Shown one piece after another: positions 50,601 to 59,629 of a stretch of DNA of 64,000 nt (positions are counted from its first letter, which is position 1; each line of letters begins with the position of its first letter). The stretch spans positions 1-64,000 of the forward strand of contig CAIYBN010000038.1 in assembly GCA_903924465.1 (NCBI GenBank). Direction: 5' to 3'. Position numbers and translations under genes: made by a program. This DNA comes from an uncultured Myxococcales bacterium. Lineage in GTDB: Bacteria; Myxococcota_A; UBA9042. The notes beneath the pieces were generated by a model. The model made no database searches and was not told where the DNA came from. It worked only from the letters and a program-made list of their open reading frames with translations.

Positions 50601-52739
50601 GCCAGTGCACTGCGGCGTCAACTGACACACGTCGCTGAGTTTGCACGCTGTCCCGTCATCGACCGGCGTATGCACGGAGCAGCCGTCGGTGCCCAGTTTG
50701 GGGTCGCACGCGTTGTCGGTCGTGCAGTCGTTGCCGTCGTCGCACTTGTTGGTCGGGCCGCTGCAAACGCCGGCCGAACAGGTGTCGTTGCTGGTGCACC
50801 AATTGCCGTCAGAACACACCGTTCCATTGGGCATGTTGGGCTTCGCGCATGTACCCTTGGCCGGGTCGCATGCGTACGTGTGGCACGGCAGCTTGACCTC
50901 GGACGCGCACGGATCGACCGGCGGCGTTCCGGAGAAGATGCAGGTGTGCGTTTGCGTGGCGCAAACGTGCGGCGCTTGGCATTTGTTCGTGTTGAAACTG
51001 ACGCAGTCCGAATCCAGCGCGCAGTTGCAGTACGGCTTATTGGTCGAGGGGTCGATGGCGTTGCCCACGCACTTGCCCAGCGTGCACTTGTCCACTGGCG
51101 TGCAACTGTCGTTGTCATCGCACTTTGCGCCGTTGAACGGGTGCATGCAGCCGACGGCCGAGTCGCAGTAGTCCGTGGTGCACACATTGGCGTCGTCACA
51201 CACCGTCATGCTCGTTTTTGCGCATTTGCCATAGCCGTCGCAGTGGTCGCCCGTGGTGCAGACGTTGCCGTCGTTGCAGGTCGTGCCAGCGGCGGTGAAC
51301 ACGTAGTCGCATTGGCCCGTGTCTGGGTTGCACGTGTTGGTTCTGCACGTCCCGTTGCCGAGCGTCGAACATTTCACGATCGTCGCCGGGTCGACCACGC
51401 ACGTGTTCGAGCTGCTGCAGTGGTAGGTCCCCAAACAATTGCTGTTGAAACTCGCGCAGTCTGCGTCCACGACACAGCCACAGGCCGTTGGATTGAGCGC
51501 GCCGGTCGTGCACGATCCCCCGGCGCAGACGCCGCCCATGGTGCAGGGGTTGTGATCGTCGCACGGGACGGTGTTGGCAGTGAACGTGCACCCCTTGCTG
51601 TTCGTGGAAACGCAGGCGTCATCGGTGCAGTCATTGCCGTCGTTGCAGACGACCGGCGTCGAGGCGCAGACGCCATCGGTGCACAAGTCCGGGAATGTAC
51701 AGACATCGCCATCCGTGCAGTGGATCGTGTTGGGGCGATTGGCCGGCGCGCACTTGCCGGTCGTCGGGTCGCACGTGTTCACCTGGCATTGCAGGTTCAA
51801 GTTGGTGCACGGTGGCGTGACCGTAGTCGGGTCGAGCACGCAGAGGTTGTTGGTGCAAATGTGCTTGCCCAGGCAGAGGTTGGCGCTGTCCTGCACCGCG
51901 CAATCCGCGTCGACTTGGCACGCGCAAACATTCACAGTGCCCGGAATACACGCGACACCCGAGCACTTGTCGCCAACGGTGCAGGGATCGCCGTCGGCGT
52001 CGCACGGCGTGCCGGGTATGTTCGATTCGGACTTGCAGCCCCCGTTCGCCGTCAGCGCCTCGACGCAAGAATTGAGGGTGCAGGGATTTCCGTCCTCGCA
52101 ATCCTTCGGTGTGCCCTTGCAGGTACCAGCGGTGCAGGCGTCGTTCACGGTGCACTTTTTGCCGTCATCGCAGAGGCTGCCGTCTGGCGCGGCGCCGCTG
52201 GCCATGCAGAGACCACTGGCGGCGCCCGGTTCCACGAGGCACAGGAACTTTGGCGCGCATGAACTGGCAGCCACGACGCCGCAGTCCGCGTCCACTTTGC
52301 AGGAGATGCCCGCGTCCACTTCGACTTCCGCATCCTGCGCATCGGTGTCCGTGTCGTCCGCATCCACGCCCGCATCCACGTCGTCGGCAGCGTCGGTCAG
52401 GTCGGTTGCATCGTCGATGTCGTCCTGAATGTCTTCATCCGTCGGCTCGTCCTGCTCATCCGGACCCGTGTCGACTTCCTTCGCGTCCTTGCCTTTGACG
52501 TCGTGCACATCGAGCTTGACGTCATGCACGTCGACAATGTCCTGCACGTCATCTTGCACGTCCGGTTCATCGGTCGTTTGGTCGGTGTCGTCCTCGATGA
52601 TCGGATCCTCTTGCGCCGTATCCGCAGTCTTCTTGCCAAAGAGCGCCGACAGCTGCGAACAGCCCGTGCCCGCCAGCAGCAGCGCGATCATCCCAGAACT
52701 ACACAGCAAACGAAAAAGTGGCGAAGGAGATGGCCGCAT
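47658..52739 (-). CDS. Giant Cys-rich lipoprotein with Dictyostelium-type repeats and three lamin-tail-like domains
   Basis: The 1693-residue product has a lipoprotein signal (LLAGTGC, Cys about 27) and an extremely acidic Asp/Val/Thr linker (about 40-150). Many Cys-rich repeats of the CDDGNxCTxDxC type follow (about 150-945). Then three domains begin PILISELYLG (about 950), LLFSEILPGA (about 1220) and LVFAEISPQG (about 1470), each followed by an EIHN, ELYN or VLYN strand, the lamin-tail/LTD pattern. The start at 52739 has CGGAG 8 bases upstream. It heads an operon with the ABC-F ATPase and an outer-membrane lipoprotein. Probably a surface-attached rod; no enzymatic motif seen. Confidence 0.85.
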   Translation of the reverse strand: MRPSPSPLFRLLCSSGMIALLLAGTGCSQLSALFGKKTADTAQEDPIIEDDTDQTTDEPDVQDDVQDIVDVHDVKLDVHDVKGKDAKEVDTGPDEQDEPTDEDIQDDIDDATDLTDAADDVDAGVDADDTDTDAQDAEVEVDAGISCKVDADCGVVAASSCAPKFLCLVEPGAASGLCMASGAAPDGSLCDDGKKCTVNDACTAGTCKGTPKDCEDGNPCTLNSCVEALTANGGCKSESNIPGTPCDADGDPCTVGDKCSGVACIPGTVNVCACQVDADCAVQDSANLCLGKHICTNNLCVLDPTTVTPPCTNLNLQCQVNTCDPTTGKCAPANRPNTIHCTDGDVCTFPDLCTDGVCASTPVVCNDGNDCTDDACVSTNSKGCTFTANTVPCDDHNPCTMGGVCAGGSCTTGALNPTACGCVVDADCASFNSNCLGTYHCSSSNTCVVDPATIVKCSTLGNGTCRTNTCNPDTGQCDYVFTAAGTTCNDGNVCTTGDHCDGYGKCAKTSMTVCDDANVCTTDYCDSAVGCMHPFNGAKCDDNDSCTPVDKCTLGKCVGNAIDPSTNKPYCNCALDSDCVSFNTNKCQAPHVCATQTHTCIFSGTPPVDPCASEVKLPCHTYACDPAKGTCAKPNMPNGTVCSDGNWCTSNDTCSAGVCSGPTNKCDDGNDCTTDNACDPKLGTDGCSVHTPVDDGTACKLSDVCQLTPQCTGGVCGGTPKVCDDGNPCTLDSCDPKTGCKSGPVINGTACTDNNPCTGEDTKVPADGSTNVGQDSCIFGKCVSGKPKDCKVPNVGGCYTGTCDPTSTTVDPLTQKYACVQKTNTNPCQGGDMCVISQTCADGVCQGGVAKNCDDGNTCTADSCWSSNIDPLTQPGTCIHSALGAYLCDDGNPCTNNDVCVSSTCAGKLIPYDDGNPCTLDGCDPKTGPTHTNDPNGNCGPLAKCNNDLVPACVFSSKPILISELYLGVANDPSDDWIEIHNPTANDVAIPSYAIEVAEANPAPGVGWTTLTDTGTAGAISAHGYLLLAHSATVIGGNAADVVAPTLDFKHAAQVDTNGVPITVANQPVTITVGQLRLRDTVNGLVHDRLCLDAGGCTDMGVDVTPVSLGSASASSLERRAAATSTADSMAYHHKEWLAGNDYTGGAMPNDNYVIRLTADPQTHLSGVYEPACGGNCPELPLQTCNYTPAAEACVADTKCAIGCGSGKTCAEQMCNVNVPGLLFSEILPGAASNSNAQFIELYNAASQAIDMSGYVVQFKSASAACGDPWTVLFQVPAAVTLPPHRYFAIGTAAYAATSGGVDALVWGSLGLDPAGSALRLWDPRTDSEIDTVGWGSALSFSNCTNASYKVGTAVTPGDSLERRSAQFDYAADLKPGGGHCLAGNGQDTGSDDKDWIDQDVPGAQSKASGQFEPACGGTCAFGSVCPFTGTTGGTCADPTCGGSCNTQGSTSGGGYSCDVALATPACDATGLVFAEISPQGANSTTPGGGSLNSAANEYIVLYNRSNQDIVLDNLYIKFRYTTVGTLLNATDSDVNKKPLTGIVHAHSYFLIAPSTYDGKLPGPDFVAGLTWGLYPDTGTLRLLRYDAAGQATVLDRVSWGPDPFMWAYGEGSGAPGCPDNTQPCAIKRLPAPGLMADDVISLLSPWYYAGAGWDTNSNKDNFVSTETLTPRNHCLQSTGSCPANSPGVPQKP

Positions 52740-52822
52740 CGTGTCGCTCCGGGTTCTCACAGAGAGTCCAACCCGCGTTAGAATACCGGGTAGCCTGCCC
52801 TTGCGGCAAGGAGATTGCCCGG

Positions 52823-52950
52823 CTTGCGTCGAAACAGGCTGCGCCCGGCAAGTCGTCCGGCCGCGAAGACATGGAGCGGCAAGCACGAAGTGCGTGGGGC
52901 GGCGCGGCAGGAGGTGCGGAACGTCGCTTGCGTCGAAACAAGCTGCGCCC
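52823..52950. repeat. 24-bp direct repeat pair upstream of secA
   Basis: Copies at 52823-52846 and 52927-52950 share CTTGCGTCGAAACA and then RGCTGCGCCC, differing at one base, with a period of 104 bases. They lie in the 252-base divergent gap between the giant lipoprotein gene and secA. They could be regulatory or the remains of a small duplication. The rest of the gap shows no convincing gene. Confidence 0.7.
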
Positions 52951-52991
52951 TACCCTATGCGACCGCCCGCGGCTCGGGCCAGGACCAAACG

Positions 52992-55988
52992 ATGTGGCAG
53001 AAGTGGATCGCCAAGGCTTTTGGCACCAAAAATGATCGTGAATTGAAAAAGATCCGGCCACTGGTCGAGCAAATCAACTTGTTGGAGAGCGCCATTCAGG
53101 CGCTGGACGACGACGGATTGCGCGGCAAGACCGCTGAATTCAAGGCGAAATTGGCCAACGGCGCGACGCTGGACGACATTCTGCCGGAAGCGTTCGCGGT
53201 CACGCGCGAAGCGGCCAAACGGCGACTGGGCCAACGTCACTACGACGTGCAGCTCATCGGCGGCATCGCCTTGCACAAGGGCATGATCGCGGAAATGCGC
53301 ACTGGTGAAGGCAAAACGCTGGTTGCGACGTTGCCCGCGTACCTGAATGCGCTCGCGGGACGCGGCACGCACGTGGTGACCGTCAACGATTATCTGGCAC
53401 AGCGCGACTGCGAGTGGATGAGCCAAGTCTACAATTACCTGGGCCTGACCACCGGCGTGGTGACGACGTCGACGCCCAACGGCTGGCAGCGCCAGCAGGC
53501 GTACCGCGCGGACATTACCTACGGCCAGAACAACGAGCTCGGCTTTGATTATCTCCGCGACAACATGAAGTTTTCGCTGGACCAGTACGTGCACCGCTAT
53601 CTGCCCAACGCGACCGGCAAGGCGAACGAGAAGTTGCTGCCGTATGCGATCGTCGACGAAGTGGACTCGATCCTGATCGACGAAGCGCGCACGCCGCTCA
53701 TCATTTCCGGCAACACGGACGACAGTCCCGAGCCGTACATGAAGGCGAATGTCGTCGTGCAGCTGCTCAAGCGCGATCTGGACTACGCCATCGACGAAAA
53801 AGCGCACTCGGTGACGCTGACGGAAAGCGGCGTGGATCGCGTGGAAGCGCGGCTGAAAGTCGGCAATTTGTACGACGCCGAGAACATGCCGTGGCTGCAC
53901 TTCATCAACGCGGCGCTCAAGGCGCACACGCTGTACCGCAACGGCGTGAACTACCTGATTGAAGACGGCAAAGTCATCATCATCGACGAGCATACGGGCC
54001 GCAAAATGCCGGGCCGGCGTTGGTCGGATGGCATTCACCAGTCGATCGAGGCCAAGGAAGGCGTGCAGATCCAGCAGGAGACGCAGACGCTGGCGACGGT
54101 GACTTTCCAGAATTATTTCCGCATGTACGAAAAGCTGTGCGGCATGACCGGCACGGCGGAAACGGAAGCGGAGGAATTCGGCAAGATCTACAACCTGGAC
54201 GTGCTGGTCATTCCGACCAACAAGCCGCGCAAGCGCACCGACCACGACGACGTGATCTACAAGACCGAGCGCGCCAAGTTCAAGTCGGTGATCGGCGACA
54301 TTGCCCAAGCCAACGAGAAGGGCCAGCCGGTGCTCGTGGGCACGATTTCCGTCGAAAAGAGCGAGTTTTTGAGCGATTTGCTGACCGAGCGCGGCATCGA
54401 ACACAATGTGCTGAATGCCAAGCAGCACGCCCGCGAGGCAGAGATCGTGGCGCAGGCGGGCCGCTTCAAGGCGGTGACGATCTCGACCAACATGGCCGGT
54501 CGCGGTACGGATATTTTGCTCGGCGGCAATCCAGAACTGCTGGCACGGCAAGATGTTTTTGGCCCGGGCAAGGTGCATGAGCACTTTGACGAGACCAATC
54601 CGGAATATCTCGCCGGCCTGGAACGCTACCGCGGTGAGTGCGCGGATGAAAAGCAGCAGGTGCTCGGCGCGGGCGGCTTGTACATCATCGGCACGGAGCG
54701 GCACGAAAGTCGGCGGATTGACAACCAATTGCGTGGTCGTGCCGGTCGTCAGGGCGATCCGGGCGAGAGCAAGTTCTACCTCTCGCTGGACGACGACCTG
54801 ATGCGCGTGTTTGGCGGCGATCGCGTCCGCAAGATCATGGAATGGCTGAAGATTCCCGAAGACGAGCCGATCGTCGACCGGATGGTATCGAAGGCGATTG
54901 AAGGCGCGCAGAAACGCGTGGAAGGCCAGCACTTTGACGCCCGCAAGAGCGTGCTGGAATACGACGACGTGATGAACCTGCAGCGCAAGGCGATCTACGC
55001 GCTCAGGCGGCGGACGCTGGCGGTGGACAACACCCAGGCGCTGGTCAACGACGGGATTGCCAACGTCGTGCTGACGCTGGTGGACAAGTTCTGCCCGCAA
55101 GGCCAGAACCCGCTGGATTGGAACCTGGAGCCGCTGGAAGACGCGGTGTTTCAGCTGACGAACCTCGATTTGGATCTGGGCGAAGTGCAGCGCAACTACG
55201 ACGCACTGGTGCGTTCGCTGTCGGCTACCCTGAAAGACGAGTTCACGGAGCGGCGGGACGCGCAGATCAGCCGGATCGCCGACAGCATGACGCCGGAGCG
55301 CGGCGACGAGGATGACGAGAAGCAGGAAGTCGTGGACGAAACGGCGCTTGCGGCCACCGCCGAGAAAGAGTGGATCGTCGTCGAGCGGCAGCTGTACCTC
55401 GAGCAAATCGACACGCACTGGCGCGAACACCTGAAAATCATGGACGGTCTGAAGGAAGGCGTGTATCTGGAAGCGTATGCCCAGAAAGACCCGAAGCTGA
55501 TTTACAAGAAAGAGGGTTACGAGCTGTTTCGCCAGATGATCGAGCGGATTGAGGCGGATCTGACGCGCGCGCTGTTCCACGTGGAAGTGCAGGGGCGCCG
55601 GGAAATCGATCGGATGGCGGCGGAAGCGGAGGCCAAGCGCGTGCGTGCGGCCAAAGCGATGCGCGAGCAACACGACGTGGAGAGCCTGCACGACGAGGCG
55701 ACCCACGTGGGCGCGAAGCCGGCAGCGGCCGATCAGGCGCGGATGCAGGCGTTGGCGGCACGAAACCAGCAGCGGGCGCTTCAGGCGGCGCAGCAGCCGC
55801 AGTCGGAGGTGCCAGAAGGCGACGCGTTGCCTGAAGCACTGTCGCAGCCCGAGCAGCCGCAGAAAGTGGAAACGTACCGGCGCGAACGGCCGAAGATCGG
55901 TCGCAATGATCCGTGCTGGTGTGGCAGCGGCAAGAAGTACAAGAAGTGCCATGGGGTGAACGAGGAAGACGTCGGACCACCGGCCTGA
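52992..55988 (+). CDS. secA: Preprotein translocase ATPase SecA
   Basis: The 998-residue motor drives post-translational Sec export. Walker A is [11 protein letters not shown] (about 101-108), with motif [19 protein letters not shown]. The preprotein cross-linking domain, scaffold helix and C-terminal SEC-C zinc site ([18 protein letters not shown], about 970-990) are present. It is longer than E. coli SecA (901), with an acidic insert near 775-790 and an Ala/Gln-rich tail before the zinc site. The ATG at 52992 begins at the conserved N-terminus but has no clear ribosome site. The hutH gene follows 43 bases later. Confidence 0.97.
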   Translation: MWQKWIAKAFGTKNDRELKKIRPLVEQINLLESAIQALDDDGLRGKTAEFKAKLANGATLDDILPEAFAVTREAAKRRLGQRHYDVQLIGGIALHKGMIAEMRTGEGKTLVATLPAYLNALAGRGTHVVTVNDYLAQRDCEWMSQVYNYLGLTTGVVTTSTPNGWQRQQAYRADITYGQNNELGFDYLRDNMKFSLDQYVHRYLPNATGKANEKLLPYAIVDEVDSILIDEARTPLIISGNTDDSPEPYMKANVVVQLLKRDLDYAIDEKAHSVTLTESGVDRVEARLKVGNLYDAENMPWLHFINAALKAHTLYRNGVNYLIEDGKVIIIDEHTGRKMPGRRWSDGIHQSIEAKEGVQIQQETQTLATVTFQNYFRMYEKLCGMTGTAETEAEEFGKIYNLDVLVIPTNKPRKRTDHDDVIYKTERAKFKSVIGDIAQANEKGQPVLVGTISVEKSEFLSDLLTERGIEHNVLNAKQHAREAEIVAQAGRFKAVTISTNMAGRGTDILLGGNPELLARQDVFGPGKVHEHFDETNPEYLAGLERYRGECADEKQQVLGAGGLYIIGTERHESRRIDNQLRGRAGRQGDPGESKFYLSLDDDLMRVFGGDRVRKIMEWLKIPEDEPIVDRMVSKAIEGAQKRVEGQHFDARKSVLEYDDVMNLQRKAIYALRRRTLAVDNTQALVNDGIANVVLTLVDKFCPQGQNPLDWNLEPLEDAVFQLTNLDLDLGEVQRNYDALVRSLSATLKDEFTERRDAQISRIADSMTPERGDEDDEKQEVVDETALAATAEKEWIVVERQLYLEQIDTHWREHLKIMDGLKEGVYLEAYAQKDPKLIYKKEGYELFRQMIERIEADLTRALFHVEVQGRREIDRMAAEAEAKRVRAAKAMREQHDVESLHDEATHVGAKPAAADQARMQALAARNQQRALQAAQQPQSEVPEGDALPEALSQPEQPQKVETYRRERPKIGRNDPCWCGSGKKYKKCHGVNEEDVGPPA

Positions 55989-56031
55989 CGTCACTTCGCA
56001 TGCCCGTTCGGTCACTTTCCAGAGGCATGTC

Positions 56032-57597
56032 ATGGCGCTGCGTTCCATCGACCTTTCAGAACCGTTGACCCTTGGCACGGCCCTCGCGATCGCCCAACGG
56101 CAGGCGTTGCCGCGGCTCGGTGAGGTCGGCCGCGCACGTGTGGCGCGCGCCCGCGCGGTCGTGGACGCCTTCCTGCGCGAGCACGACGTGCCGCGCTACG
56201 GCATCAACACTGGATTTGGCGCGCTCGCAGAAGTTGTGATTCCGATTGATCAAGTTGAAGCCCTGCAGGTCAATTTGCTGCGCTCGCACGCGGTTGGCGT
56301 CGGCGCGCCACTGGATGCAGAGATCGTGCGCGCCGTGGTGTTGCTGCGTGCAGCGGTGTTGGCCAAAGGTCATTCCGGTGTTCGCCCGGCACTCATCGAC
56401 GCGCTCTGCGCGCTGCTGGAACACGACGTACTGCCCGTGCTGCCGTGCCAAGGCTCGGTGGGCGCGTCCGGCGATCTGGCGCCGTTGGCGCATCTGGCGC
56501 TCGTGCTGATCGGTGAAGGCGAGGCGGTTTTTCACGGCGAACAGTTGGCGGGTGCCGAAGCCTTGCGGCGTGCCGGGCTGCAGCCGATCAAGCTGGGCGG
56601 CAAGGAAGGTCTGTCGCTCATCAACGGCACGCAGGTGATGACGGCGATTGGCCTGTTGGCGTGGTCACGTGCGCAGAACTTGCTGAAAACAGCGGATATT
56701 GTCGGCGCGATGACCGTCGAGGCGCAGTTGGGCTCGGTGCGCGCTTTTGACCCGCGCATCGTGGCGGTTCGACCCTATCCAGGCGCGATCGAGACGGCAC
56801 AGAACCTGCGTGAACTGTGCCACGGCAGCCCACTCATCGCTTCGCACGCCGGTCCGGACTGCCACAAGGTGCAGGATCCCTATTCGTTGCGTTGCATGCC
56901 ACAAGTGCACGGCGCGGTGCGCGACGCCATCGCGTTCCTGCGGCGCACGTTGGAGATCGAGATCAACGCGGTGACGGACAATCCCCTGATTTTTCCAGAT
57001 GAATCAGATGACGCAGCGAGTTCCGTGATTCTTTCCGGTGGCAATTTCCACGGCCAGCCGGTTTCGCACGCCTGTGACACCGCGCGCTCGGCGCTCACGT
57101 CGCTGGCGTCGATGGCGGAGCGACGCATCGAGCAACTGGTCAATCCGGCGCTGTCCTCCGGCCTGCCAGCCTTCCTCGCGCGCAGCTCGGGCCTGAACTC
57201 CGGTTTCATGATCGCCCAGGTCACGGCGGCGGCGCTGGTCAGCGAATGCAAGGGCTTGTCGATGCCCGCGTCCGTGGACAGCATCCCGTCGTCGGCCAAC
57301 CGCGAGGATCACGTCAGCATGGGGCCGATTGCCGCGCGGCGGCTGACCGATGTCGTGGAAGCGGCCGAACGCGTGTGCGCCATCGAACTGCTGTGTGCCG
57401 GCCAAGGTCTGGACCTGCGCGCGCCGTTGGGGCCGGGCGTAGGCACGCGTGCGGCGTGGGTGCGACTGCGACAGGAGGTGGCGCCGCTGGGCGACGACCG
57501 CGTCCTGTACCCCGACTTGGCAGCTGCCACGCGGCTGGTGCGATCCGGCGCGATTGTCCAAGCCGTGGAAGCCGCGCTGGGCCACGCACTGAACTAG
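56032..57597 (+). CDS. hutH: Histidine ammonia-lyase
   Basis: A 521-residue enzyme deaminating histidine to urocanate. The MIO prosthetic group forms from Ala145-Ser146-Gly147 in [22 protein letters not shown] and VTDNPLIF are present. The selectivity loop reads RSHAVG with Ser-His, which points to histidine rather than tyrosine or phenylalanine. No hutU, hutI or hutG is in this window, so the rest of the degradation pathway must be elsewhere or the enzyme has a separate role. AGAGG precedes the ATG. Confidence 0.95.
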   Translation: MALRSIDLSEPLTLGTALAIAQRQALPRLGEVGRARVARARAVVDAFLREHDVPRYGINTGFGALAEVVIPIDQVEALQVNLLRSHAVGVGAPLDAEIVRAVVLLRAAVLAKGHSGVRPALIDALCALLEHDVLPVLPCQGSVGASGDLAPLAHLALVLIGEGEAVFHGEQLAGAEALRRAGLQPIKLGGKEGLSLINGTQVMTAIGLLAWSRAQNLLKTADIVGAMTVEAQLGSVRAFDPRIVAVRPYPGAIETAQNLRELCHGSPLIASHAGPDCHKVQDPYSLRCMPQVHGAVRDAIAFLRRTLEIEINAVTDNPLIFPDESDDAASSVILSGGNFHGQPVSHACDTARSALTSLASMAERRIEQLVNPALSSGLPAFLARSSGLNSGFMIAQVTAAALVSECKGLSMPASVDSIPSSANREDHVSMGPIAARRLTDVVEAAERVCAIELLCAGQGLDLRAPLGPGVGTRAAWVRLRQEVAPLGDDRVLYPDLAAATRLVRSGAIVQAVEAALGHALN

Positions 57598-57612
57598 CCG
57601 CTGGAGCGTTTC

Positions 57613-58224
57613 ATGACCTGGTGGCCCTTGCCCGCGCCGCTAGTGCTGGCGTCGACATCAAAGTACCGACAAGCGCAATTGCAGCGTCTCGGTGTGGCGT
57701 TCACGGCGTTTGCGCCACCCTACGACGAGCAACCGGTTGCCGGGCTGGATGCGCGTCAGCTGATTGCGTTTCACGCCTGCCAGAAAGCCTTGGCCGTACG
57801 TGCCGCGCATCCCGACAAGACCGCGTGGATTCTGGCGGCTGATCAGGGTGTTGTGCTTCAGAGCGCCGACGGGCTGCGCCTATTGGGCAAGCCGAATACG
57901 GTGGAGAATGCCGTGGCCCAGCTGCTGCAGTTGTCCGGGCAAACGCACGAATTGCGCACGCACGTCGTGCTGGATGTGCCTGGCCGGCAGTGGCAGGAGA
58001 CGTCGGTCGCTCAAGTGCGCGTGCGGCCGCTCACCCGTGCGGAGGCGGAGGCGTACGTGACCCGCGATGCGCCGCTCGATTGCGCTGGAAGCTATCGCAT
58101 TGAAGCGGCGGGGCCGTGGCTGTTTGACGGCATCGAGACCGACGATCCGACGTCGATTGAAGGGCTACCGCTCATTGCCGTGGCACGATTGCTGCGCCAT
58201 GCGGAAGGGGGCCGGACAAGTTGA
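57613..58224 (+). CDS. yceF: YceF-subfamily Maf nucleotide pyrophosphatase
   Basis: A complete 203-residue Maf protein. The N-terminal LASTSKYRQAQL replaces the SxSPRR motif, AADQGV carries the catalytic Asp, and GKPNT and the C-terminal LDCAGSYRIE and SIEGLPLIAV follow. The STSxxR and EGLPL features place it in the YceF group, which hydrolyses m7GTP. The first Maf, at the window start, belongs to the dTTP/UTP group. It starts 15 bases after hutH with GGAG six to ten bases upstream and is likely co-transcribed with it. Confidence 0.92.
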   Translation: MTWWPLPAPLVLASTSKYRQAQLQRLGVAFTAFAPPYDEQPVAGLDARQLIAFHACQKALAVRAAHPDKTAWILAADQGVVLQSADGLRLLGKPNTVENAVAQLLQLSGQTHELRTHVVLDVPGRQWQETSVAQVRVRPLTRAEAEAYVTRDAPLDCAGSYRIEAAGPWLFDGIETDDPTSIEGLPLIAVARLLRHAEGGRTS

Positions 58225-58299
58225 CGAGAACGGCCACGTGCGCGCTCACCGCCGCCAGATTCGCCTTGCAAACCCTTTGGCCGATGCTAACCTCGTCAG

Positions 58300-59610
58300 A
58301 TGCACATTCCTGCATTGCCGCTGCTTTCACCGATCACACCGCACATGCCGCACAACGGCGTGGTGCTGCGGAACGTCCGGCTGAACGACGAACAGTGGCT
58401 CCAGCTGGATTTTGAGGACGACACCGCGTCAGCCACACCGTTTGCGGTGCGCATGACGCGTGCGCTCGCCGGCCAGCGCTGTTTTGTCGCCGCCGGACCG
58501 TTCCAGCTCACGCTCGACATTGGCGGCAAACCGGCCGCACACATCGCCCGATTCACCAAGGAACTGGCAGGGATCATCGCGCGCAACAGCCGTCGCCAAT
58601 CGCCGCAGACACTCGCCGCTCTGTTCGACCGGGTGAATCCCTACTTGGTCCGCGTCGGCTCGATCCCGGGGGAAAAACGCGTCGACTTGCTCGTCGGCCA
58701 CATGTGCAACGAACGCTGCGTGTTCTGCACGGATGTGAACCAACGCAGCCGCAAACGACTGCAGCCCGCGGCGGTCTGGAACGAACAATTGCGCGAGATG
58801 CGGGAGAAGGGCGCAGAGCACGTGCTTTTTGTCGGCAACGAACCGACCTTGCGCAACGATCTGCCGGAGATGATCGCGTACGCAAAGTCGGTGGGCTATC
58901 GCGACATCGAGCTCTCGACCAACGGCGTGCGTCTCTCGGATCGAGCCTATTTTCAAGAGCTTCTCGACGCAGGCATGACGAGCTTGTCGCTGTCGATCCA
59001 CGGTTATGACGAGGCGTCCGAGGGCATCAACACCGGACGGCCCGATTTGGTGAAACGGCGGCGGCAATGCTTGGAGAACTTTGCCGCGCTTGTGGGCGAT
59101 CATGCGGCGCAAACAACGCGCGGTGTGTACTTGACGACCGTGACCATCTTGACGCGCTACAATCTGGAACACCTCGCACGAATCGTCGCTTATCTGGACC
59201 AGTTCCATTGTATGTACATGAAGTTCTGCTATCCGTGGATCCTCGGGAGCGCAGCCGACAACTTCGCCCAGGTCGTCCCGAGCTATGTGGACGTCGTACA
59301 CGCACTTGAGCCCATTCGTGCGCGTCTGGAGGATCCCTATCAGGGCATCCATGTTGCGAACCTGCCGCCCTGCATACCGACAGGCTGGACTTCCGACCGT
59401 CAGGACCGCAAGCGCATCATCCTGCCGATCGGGCCGTCCGATACTGGCGGGACGCAGCTAATGCCGCGGACCAAGGTCGTTCCAATGGATCCGACCCTCG
59501 TCCACGCGCCGGTGTGTGCAACCTGCGTGATGAAGACCATGTGCAATGGCGTGTCTGCGCGGTATCTGGAGCACTATGGCAGCGCGGGCTTGGCGCCGAT
59601 TCTCGCGTAG
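58300..59610 (+). CDS. Radical SAM enzyme with C-terminal Cys cluster
   Basis: The 436-residue product has the radical SAM Cx3Cx2C motif at Cys136, Cys140 and Cys143 (HMCNERCVFC), followed by the GNEPTL (GGE-like) and ELSTNGVRLS strands. A 130-residue N-terminal region of mixed strands precedes the barrel and is not recognised. The C-terminal VCATCVMKTMCNGV has three or four cysteines that could hold an auxiliary 4Fe-4S cluster in SPASM/twitch style. No precursor-peptide gene is obvious next to it. The substrate is unknown. The ATG at 58300 lacks a clear ribosome site. Confidence 0.85.
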   Translation: MHIPALPLLSPITPHMPHNGVVLRNVRLNDEQWLQLDFEDDTASATPFAVRMTRALAGQRCFVAAGPFQLTLDIGGKPAAHIARFTKELAGIIARNSRRQSPQTLAALFDRVNPYLVRVGSIPGEKRVDLLVGHMCNERCVFCTDVNQRSRKRLQPAAVWNEQLREMREKGAEHVLFVGNEPTLRNDLPEMIAYAKSVGYRDIELSTNGVRLSDRAYFQELLDAGMTSLSLSIHGYDEASEGINTGRPDLVKRRRQCLENFAALVGDHAAQTTRGVYLTTVTILTRYNLEHLARIVAYLDQFHCMYMKFCYPWILGSAADNFAQVVPSYVDVVHALEPIRARLEDPYQGIHVANLPPCIPTGWTSDRQDRKRIILPIGPSDTGGTQLMPRTKVVPMDPTLVHAPVCATCVMKTMCNGVSARYLEHYGSAGLAPILA

Positions 59611-59629
59611 CGCTCCGCCGACGCGCGGC

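Noticed and set aside
50226-52262. Long open frame of 678 codons on the strand opposite the giant Cys-rich gene
   Set aside because: It mirrors a GC-biased repeat array and translates to low-complexity Val/Ala/Arg/Gly sequence with no start context. The opposite frame has the lipobox, ribosome site and repeat logic.
52950-56078. Open frame of 1042 codons antisense to secA
   Set aside because: It is a shadow frame rich in His/Arg/Val created by third-position GC bias. SecA motifs are continuous on the other strand.
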